From assembly GCA_903813345.2 (NCBI GenBank), contig CAIIXF020000009.1, forward strand, positions 3,968,001 to 4,032,000: 64,000 nucleotides of DNA, written 5' to 3'. Positions within the stretch are counted from its first letter, which is position 1; each line of letters begins with the position of its first letter. Both the position numbers and the translations under genes were made by a program. The notes under the pieces are model-generated. The model was given only the letters and a program-made list of their open reading frames with translations, was not told the DNA's origin and ran no database searches. Below, one piece after another: positions 61,701-64,000 of this stretch. Source of the DNA: Owenia fusiformis (Eukaryota > Annelida > Polychaeta > Sabellida > Oweniidae).

Positions 61701-62431
61701 CTACTTTTCGAGTTATAGTAAAATATGTTAAAATGGCGGCCATTTTTCAAAATGGCCGCCTTCTACCAAAGGTGTCTTTAGACAGTGTGCAATGCTTATA
61801 GTATTCACACACCAAATATGAACAAAATCGCTCCACTATTTTTAGAGTTACAGCAAAAATCGTAAAATGACGAGTAAAGGCCGCCATTTTTCAAGATGGC
61901 TGCCATGTGCTTTTTAATATCTACATTTGTAGCATTTTTAATGTCCTTTATAATTTTTTTTACATTTAAAACATATTGCTATTACAGTTTTACATATTGC
62001 ACCTAAATTACTGTAAAATCGTCACTAAAATGGCCGCCATTTTGAAATGAGCGGCCATTTTGAAAATCGGCTTTCAAGCAGAACTTCTACCCTCATAGGG
62101 TATATGTGTACGAAATATGAACAAAATTGGGCCAACGGTATTTGAGTTATTGCCCGGACGGACGGACGGACAGACGGACGGACGGACAGACGGACGGACG
62201 TACGTACGGACGTACGTACGGACGGACGGACGGACGGACGGAGGCGTTCCCTATATCCCTCCGAACTTCGTTCGATGGGATAATAAAATATACCATCAAT
62301 TGGAATTCCTATCTTTTGTTCTGTCTGTTTACTAAATGTAAGCTGATGATTATGCTAAATAAAGGTTACATATTTACCATTCCGGGCATGATTTGGTGGC
62401 CGAGTTGTCCCATTTGTAATGTTTTCATCAT
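21356..62431 (-). CDS. RBFOX: RBFOX (Fox-1) RNA-binding splicing regulator, long isoform
   Basis: Nuclear RNA-binding protein that recognises (U)GCAUG and controls alternative splicing. Coding exons in transcript order: 62378-62431, 55574-55858, 39379-39540, 38940-38993, 36848-36940, 32673-32775, 32180-32300, 30502-30546, 26812-26896, 23556-23647, 22294-22378, 21356-21400 (stop TAG). All junctions are GT-AG and phase-consistent; the product is 407 aa. The N-terminal 113 residues are Gln/Pro-rich with a 16-Gln run (54-69). A single RRM spans about 147-223, with RNP2 LHVSNI and RNP1 KGFGFVTF at 185-192. Splits at LLG/QFG, GSK/GFG and KIE/VNN match vertebrate RBFOX exon boundaries. The C-terminal half is Ala/Tyr-rich ([20 protein letters not shown]) and ends [12 protein letters not shown], the family signature. 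The 5' UTR and further first exons may lie beyond the window. Confidence 0.95.
21401..22293. other. RBFOX last intron
   Basis: AT-rich, with no element or extra exon recognised. Confidence 0.5.
22379..23555. other. RBFOX intron before exon 22294-22378
   Basis: No additional exon was recognised. Open frames at 22423-22650 and 23184-23435 on the minus strand are not supported. Confidence 0.45.
23648..26811. other. RBFOX intron, 3.2 kb
   Basis: AT-rich and without a recognised exon. It contains part of a dispersed GTTCCACTTATAGAGG repeat at about 26544-26637. Open frames around 25654-25920 have no family similarity. Confidence 0.45.
26544..26637. repeat. Dispersed repeat with AGGTGTTCCACTTATAGAGG core
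   Basis: CAGTAAAACC followed by GTGTTCCACTTTGGGAGGTGTTCC and TATAGAGGT. Related words occur at 51400-51540 and 54353-54390, so this is a dispersed family. No class is assigned. Confidence 0.5.
28478..28555. repeat. 20-bp AT-rich tandem repeat
   Basis: Four units of roughly 20 bp, ATATGTTGATGTATATTATA-like. It sits in the intron between RBFOX exons 26812-26896 and 30502-30546. Confidence 0.6.
28819..30026. mobile_element. Pearl/DINE-like (Helentron-type) non-autonomous element 1
   Basis: The left end is GGCAAC, then palindrome ACTCCGCGGAGT at 28823-28834, then TCCCAACGAAC (28841-28851). The right end has the reverse complement GTTCGTTGGGA (30013-30023). Between are two direct copies of a 467-bp core (28945-29411 and 29412-29878) and a (GGAC)n tract. 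The order of subterminal inverted repeats, tandem core and microsatellite is the architecture described for bivalve pearl and fly DINE-1 elements. A second member is at 60943-62284. No coding capacity is seen; short frames inside come from the core. Confidence 0.75.
29938..29984. repeat. (GGAC)n microsatellite in element 1
   Basis: CGGACGGACAGACGGACGGA-type tetranucleotide tract directly before the element's right terminal block. Confidence 0.9.
30502..30546 (-). CDS. RBFOX: RBFOX 45-nt exon, possible cassette
   Basis: Encodes [15 protein letters not shown] in the Ala/Tyr-rich C-terminal half, with phase 2 on both sides. It is a multiple of three, so skipping preserves frame. The acceptor is ...CCATATTAG and the donor is GTATGG. 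Two TGCATG motifs lie about 430-450 nt upstream (30973-30978 and 30992-30997). Alternative use is an inference. Confidence 0.85.
31662..31978. mobile_element. piggyBac-type MITE
   Basis: TTAA at 31658-31661 and 31979-31982 flanks a 317-bp element. Its ends, CCCTTTCCCGACG and CGTCGTGAAAGGG, are near-perfect inverted repeats. TTAA targets and CCC-starting ends are typical of piggyBac. No transposase is present. It is in the RBFOX intron between exons 30502-30546 and 32180-32300. Confidence 0.75.
33867..34003. mobile_element. MITE-like inverted repeat
   Basis: The left arm has GAAAATGTCAGGTGTTATGATT and the right arm has its near reverse complement, with GGGGCCC and TGACCCC at the ends. It is about 137 bp with no coding capacity. 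Confidence 0.55.
34119..34282. repeat. 60-bp tandem repeat, 2.7 copies
   Basis: Three copies beginning CAGAAA, with core AAAGATTTTGCGA(T/C)ATCC at a period of 59-60 bp; the last is truncated. Because 60 is a multiple of three, both strands stay open and show peptide repeats. No promoter or homology suggests these are real proteins. Confidence 0.8.
36841..36974 (-). promoter_or_regulatory. Cluster of three RBFOX binding motifs around the 93-nt exon
   Basis: On the transcribed (minus) strand TGCATG occurs at 36841-36846, inside the 5' splice site GTGCATGG, at 36944-36949, four bases before the exon (TGCATGTAG/G), and at 36969-36974. A fourth is at about 37134-37139. RBFOX proteins bind exactly this motif. 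In mammals they bind upstream of the homologous exon and cause its skipping. Confidence 0.75.
36848..36940 (-). CDS. RBFOX: RBFOX 93-nt exon encoding RNP1 half of the RRM
   Basis: Encodes 31 residues from GFGFVTF to GRKIE, phase 0 on both sides and the same size as the regulated vertebrate exon. Skipping it keeps the reading frame but removes RNP1, including the Phe residues that stack on RNA, giving an isoform expected not to bind. Its 5' splice site (GAG/GTGCAT) is weak and its acceptor lacks a normal pyrimidine tract, fitting an alternative exon. Confidence 0.92.
37204..37364. repeat. 16-bp tandem repeat, ten copies
   Basis: Ten units of 16 bp (one of 17) with consensus GTCAACATTGATACAA, degenerate at several positions. 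It lies in the intron upstream of the 93-nt RBFOX exon and runs directly into a GACA-rich microsatellite. Confidence 0.85.
37371..37430. repeat. GACA-rich microsatellite
   Basis: Imperfect CAGACAGA/GACA tract. Short frames on both strands here are translations of the repeat. Confidence 0.75.
37800..37880. repeat. 29-bp minisatellite with AAAATGGCGGCC
   Basis: Three near-perfect copies of a 29-bp unit, CAAAATGGCGGCCAGAGGAG plus GTCAACATT. The AAAATGGCGGC word resembles the YY1 recognition motif. The same word dominates the core of element 60943-62284. Confidence 0.9.
38120..38290 (-). pseudogene. LINE reverse-transcriptase fragment
   Basis: Minus-strand translation contains [13 protein letters not shown] preceded by [10 protein letters not shown]. 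This resembles the G-V-K-Q-G-C-P-L-S-P-x-L-F motif of non-LTR retrotransposon reverse transcriptases. Only this block is preserved and the usual FxxYI continuation is degraded. It is a dead fragment in the RBFOX intron between exons 36848-36940 and 38940-38993. Confidence 0.7.
39541..42505. other. RBFOX intron upstream of the first shared exon
   Basis: Contains TGCATG (minus strand) at 39676-39681, 136 nt upstream of exon 39379-39540, and a short AAATCTAGT tandem tract at about 41540-41612. No other exon was recognised. Confidence 0.45.
42506..42511 (-). CDS. RBFOX: Possible RBFOX alternative first coding exon (MK)
   Basis: ATG AAG directly followed by a strong donor, GTAAGAAA, in phase 0, so it could splice to exon 39379-39540 and start a 296-aa protein. 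With only two codons, the evidence is the start-plus-donor pattern and its place among similar exons at 44003 and 47035. Confidence 0.4.
44003..44023 (-). CDS. RBFOX: RBFOX alternative first coding exon (MSLVPYE)
   Basis: Seven codons ending in a consensus donor, GAG/GTAAGT, phase 0, compatible with exon 39379-39540. The predicted isoform is 301 aa and lacks the Gln-rich N-terminus. Vertebrate RBFOX genes likewise use several promoters with short alternative N-termini. Confidence 0.6.
44024..47034. other. RBFOX intron/promoter region between alternative first exons
   Basis: No further exon or clear mobile element was recognised. It should hold the promoter for the 44003 exon. Confidence 0.4.
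47035..47070 (-). CDS. RBFOX: RBFOX alternative first coding exon ([12 protein letters not shown])
   Basis: Twelve codons followed by donor CAG/GTAATT, phase 0. An in-frame TAA three bases before the ATG marks it as a true start. Splicing to exon 39379-39540 gives a 306-aa protein. The Gln-rich composition suits the family N-terminus. Confidence 0.7.
47071..55573. other. RBFOX intron, 8.5 kb
   Basis: AT-rich with no extra coding exon recognised. It contains a (GA)n tract at about 49765-49780, a dispersed GTGTTCC repeat at 51400-51540, three degenerate copies of a roughly 85-bp unit (TTTCACATCTTGGGGGTGT-like) at 53545-53740, and a mariner-like end (CAGGGTGTTCC) at 48254 without a partner. Confidence 0.45.
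51400..51540. repeat. Dispersed GTGTTCC repeat, second copy
   Basis: Shares AAAAGTGTTC, GAGGTGTTCCATTTATAGAGG and the ACTTTACTGGTTTCACTGTA end with the repeat at 26544-26637 in inverted or related arrangement. A third related piece is at 54353-54390. Confidence 0.45.
55574..55858 (-). CDS. RBFOX: RBFOX Gln-rich N-terminal exon
   Basis: A 285-nt exon encoding 95 residues, phase 0 on both sides, flanked by TGTATTTTCAG and donor ACA/GTAAGT. It holds 16 consecutive Gln codons made of mixed CAA and CAG, then a Pro-rich segment. Isoforms starting at 42506, 44003 or 47035 would lack it. Mixed codons make the run less prone to slippage than pure CAG. Confidence 0.88.
55859..60942. other. RBFOX first intron, proximal part
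   Basis: No supported exon. A candidate at 57401-57430 on the minus strand was judged too weak. It contains (TTTG)n at about 58767-58780. Otherwise it is unremarkable AT-rich sequence. Confidence 0.4.
61160..61870. repeat. Core tandem repeats of element 2
   Basis: Five units of 134-147 bp containing AAAATGGCGGCCATTTT, CAAAATGGCC, CCATGCTTATAGTATTCAC and AAATATGAACAAAATCGCTC. Copies differ by small indels and substitutions. Predicted peptides from this array are artefacts. Confidence 0.85.
62155..62242. repeat. (GGAC)n microsatellite of element 2
   Basis: CGGACGGACGGACAGACGGA-type tract with a GTACGTACG interruption, directly before the element's right terminal block. Confidence 0.92.
62378..62431 (-). 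CDS. RBFOX: RBFOX upstream first coding exon (18 aa)
   Basis: Encodes [18 protein letters not shown] and ends at donor ATG/GTAAAT in phase 0, matching the Gln-rich exon at 55574-55858. An in-frame TAA lies 12 bases before the ATG, so this is a start exon. It defines the long 407-aa isoform. Conservation was not tested. Confidence 0.72.
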
Positions 62432-64000
62432 CTTGTGTATATCTTAGGTTATCCTTTATTAAACTAGTAGTGTCCTTTTCCTTGAATCTTCTTAATAAAC
62501 TCCAATATAACTGGAGACACAGGAAATATTATACTGAGCTGTGAAAACCATCATCATGTGAAATATCTTGGGTCAATAGATTGGTTTATTCTATGCTCAA
62601 GGGGTGCTAGGTTTCTGAGTCAATATTGGCTTTCTAATTAACCCCTTTAAGTCTATTTATACAAACAATTTATCCATATTGATGTATCAAATATCCTTAG
62701 TATACTATAAAGGGGGATTATTGACAAAATTAAAGGTGGATATCTTGTATACATATTTATTTAATGATTTCCATTATGCCTTATGCTACCTAACACCCCT
62801 CAGGATGCAGTTACCCTGTATGACTATTTGACTCTTCCATCACATCAGAAGAACAAAGAGTCTTGATTAGGTTTAGATGACTTGCTATCATAGACATTTA
62901 TATATGAGCTTTTCAATATTACACTGAATATTTCTACATTATTGCTTTGCAAGTTTGAAATACCATTAATAAATGAATGGAGTGAATTGTTATGCAGTAG
63001 ATCTTACTGGAAGTATTGTTTCTATAATAGATTTGTAGACAGCATGGATTTGTTTACACATGACATGTCAATAAAACCATTCATCAGTTTGTTTACTTGT
63101 TATTTCTATTTGATTGTTCAATATTAATTATCTTGATTCCAATCATTATTTAAAAAAACACAGATTTTATAATCAGAATGATCAGGATCAGAATGAATTT
63201 TTCAAAATACACTGAGGTAAAAAAGTGAGTTCTTCATATAATACAAGAAGTACATAAATAAATATCCCTCAATATAAACAAAGTTTACATTGAATTTCGT
63301 TTTTTATATGTTTGTTAGTATAAATGACATTGTGGGAAGTGCCTTGGGAGTTACAAGGAAATAACTCATTTAGTGAATGTGAAATACAATCTCAAAAAAT
63401 AAATGAATTAAAAAAATATGAATCATGTATTTATTATTTAAATCAGTGTATAAAAACATAGTTTATGTTAGTTACATTAATAACTTATAGATGGACCAGA
63501 TGTTACTCGGAATGCCACCTTTATATTAGGAAAAAAAGAAATTCAAAAATTCAAAAACAGCATTTTGTCCCACAATAAGATATTGAGTCAAATCTAGTGT
63601 TGTCATAACAACTACAATAATTAACACATTGAAAAGCAATTTTGTCCATTACAAGATTGCGCTAAGTATCCTTTAGCCATGTAGAAATACTTTTGTTCTT
63701 TAGTTTGTGACAATTAATGAAAGAAACACGTCCTTCTATCAACAGAATCGGTTTACTGTCACCATGACGATGATTTATGATGACATAATTTAGATTTTTC
63801 CTCTATAATCCCTGAGCAATCTGAGCAAATTATCACTAGTCAACTCAAAGTAGGTGGAAAGTCTGACAATATTTGAATAATAGCGACTGGCCATGCAGTT
63901 AATTGTATTTTCTCTAAAAAACATGGTAAGGCCAAAGGCGGAATATCAATCATTTTAATCAGATGACATTCTATGAATAATCACATCAATTAATGTTTTA
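62432..64000. other. Upstream flank of RBFOX long isoform
   Basis: AT-rich, with no recognised exon or mobile element. It may hold the 5' UTR and promoter, or an intron to a further 5' exon outside the window. Confidence 0.4.

Larger units (their letters stand above)
60943..62284. mobile_element. Pearl/DINE-like (Helentron-type) non-autonomous element 2
   Basis: The left end GGCAAC is followed by palindrome ACGCCAAAGCGT (60947-60958) and TCCCATCGAAC (60965-60975). The right end carries the reverse complement GTTCGATGGGA (62270-62280). The interior has five core repeats of 134-147 bp (starting near 61160, 61295, 61436, 61583 and 61730), each with AAAATGGCGGCCATTTT, then a long (GGAC)n tract. 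The ends match element 1 at 28819-30026. The right end is about 93 bases from the RBFOX first-exon donor. Confidence 0.8.

Noticed and set aside
62117-62447. Plus-strand frames rich in RTDGRTDG
   Set aside because: They are translations of the (GGAC)n microsatellite of element 2.
1-64000. tRNA, rRNA, CRISPR arrays, bacterial-type operons
   Set aside because: None was seen; direct repeats present are tandem satellites or transposon parts, not spaced arrays.

Overview
This is a eukaryotic, AT-rich, intron-rich window, best explained as the nuclear genome of a marine invertebrate animal. A lophotrochozoan such as a mollusc or brachiopod is my guess from the repeat types, not something the sequence proves. 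Exons were located by reading frame, splice signals, intron phase and similarity to known protein families. No bacterial, viral, CRISPR, rRNA or tRNA feature was recognised.

Three protein-coding genes can be supported. (1) Plus strand, 1063-8801: a complete 10-exon sialate O-acetylesterase (SIAE) gene. All junctions are phase-consistent and the product is 534 aa. (2) Minus strand, 10490-12328: a BTB-BACK-Kelch (KLHL-type) protein with an uninterrupted 612-aa coding region and a probable intron in its 5' UTR. It is convergent with SIAE. (3) Minus strand, 21356-62431: an RBFOX (Fox-1) splicing-regulator gene spread over more than 41 kb. Twelve coding exons give a 407-aa product. At least two, possibly three, internal alternative first coding exons give shorter proteins of about 296-306 aa. 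The 5' end may continue past the right edge.

Mobile DNA and repeats fill the introns and intergenic space. SIAE introns hold a fold-back element that begins five bases after a splice donor, a mariner-like element with a decayed transposase, and a MITE. Just upstream of the KLHL coding exon is a DNA transposon (12373-14184) with a second copy of itself (13149-13899) nested inside its own 31-bp minisatellite. Both copies have perfect 8-bp target duplications. RBFOX introns carry two pearl/DINE-like (Helentron-type) elements with tandem cores and (GGAC)n tracts, a piggyBac-type MITE, a LINE reverse-transcriptase fragment and several tandem repeats.

The most interesting functional signal is in RBFOX. 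The 93-nt exon encoding the second half of the RRM has the RBFOX binding motif TGCATG overlapping its 5' splice site, another lying directly before its 3' splice site, and a third 25 bases further upstream. This suggests a direct autoregulatory switch in which the protein hides its own exon and yields an RNA-binding-defective isoform.
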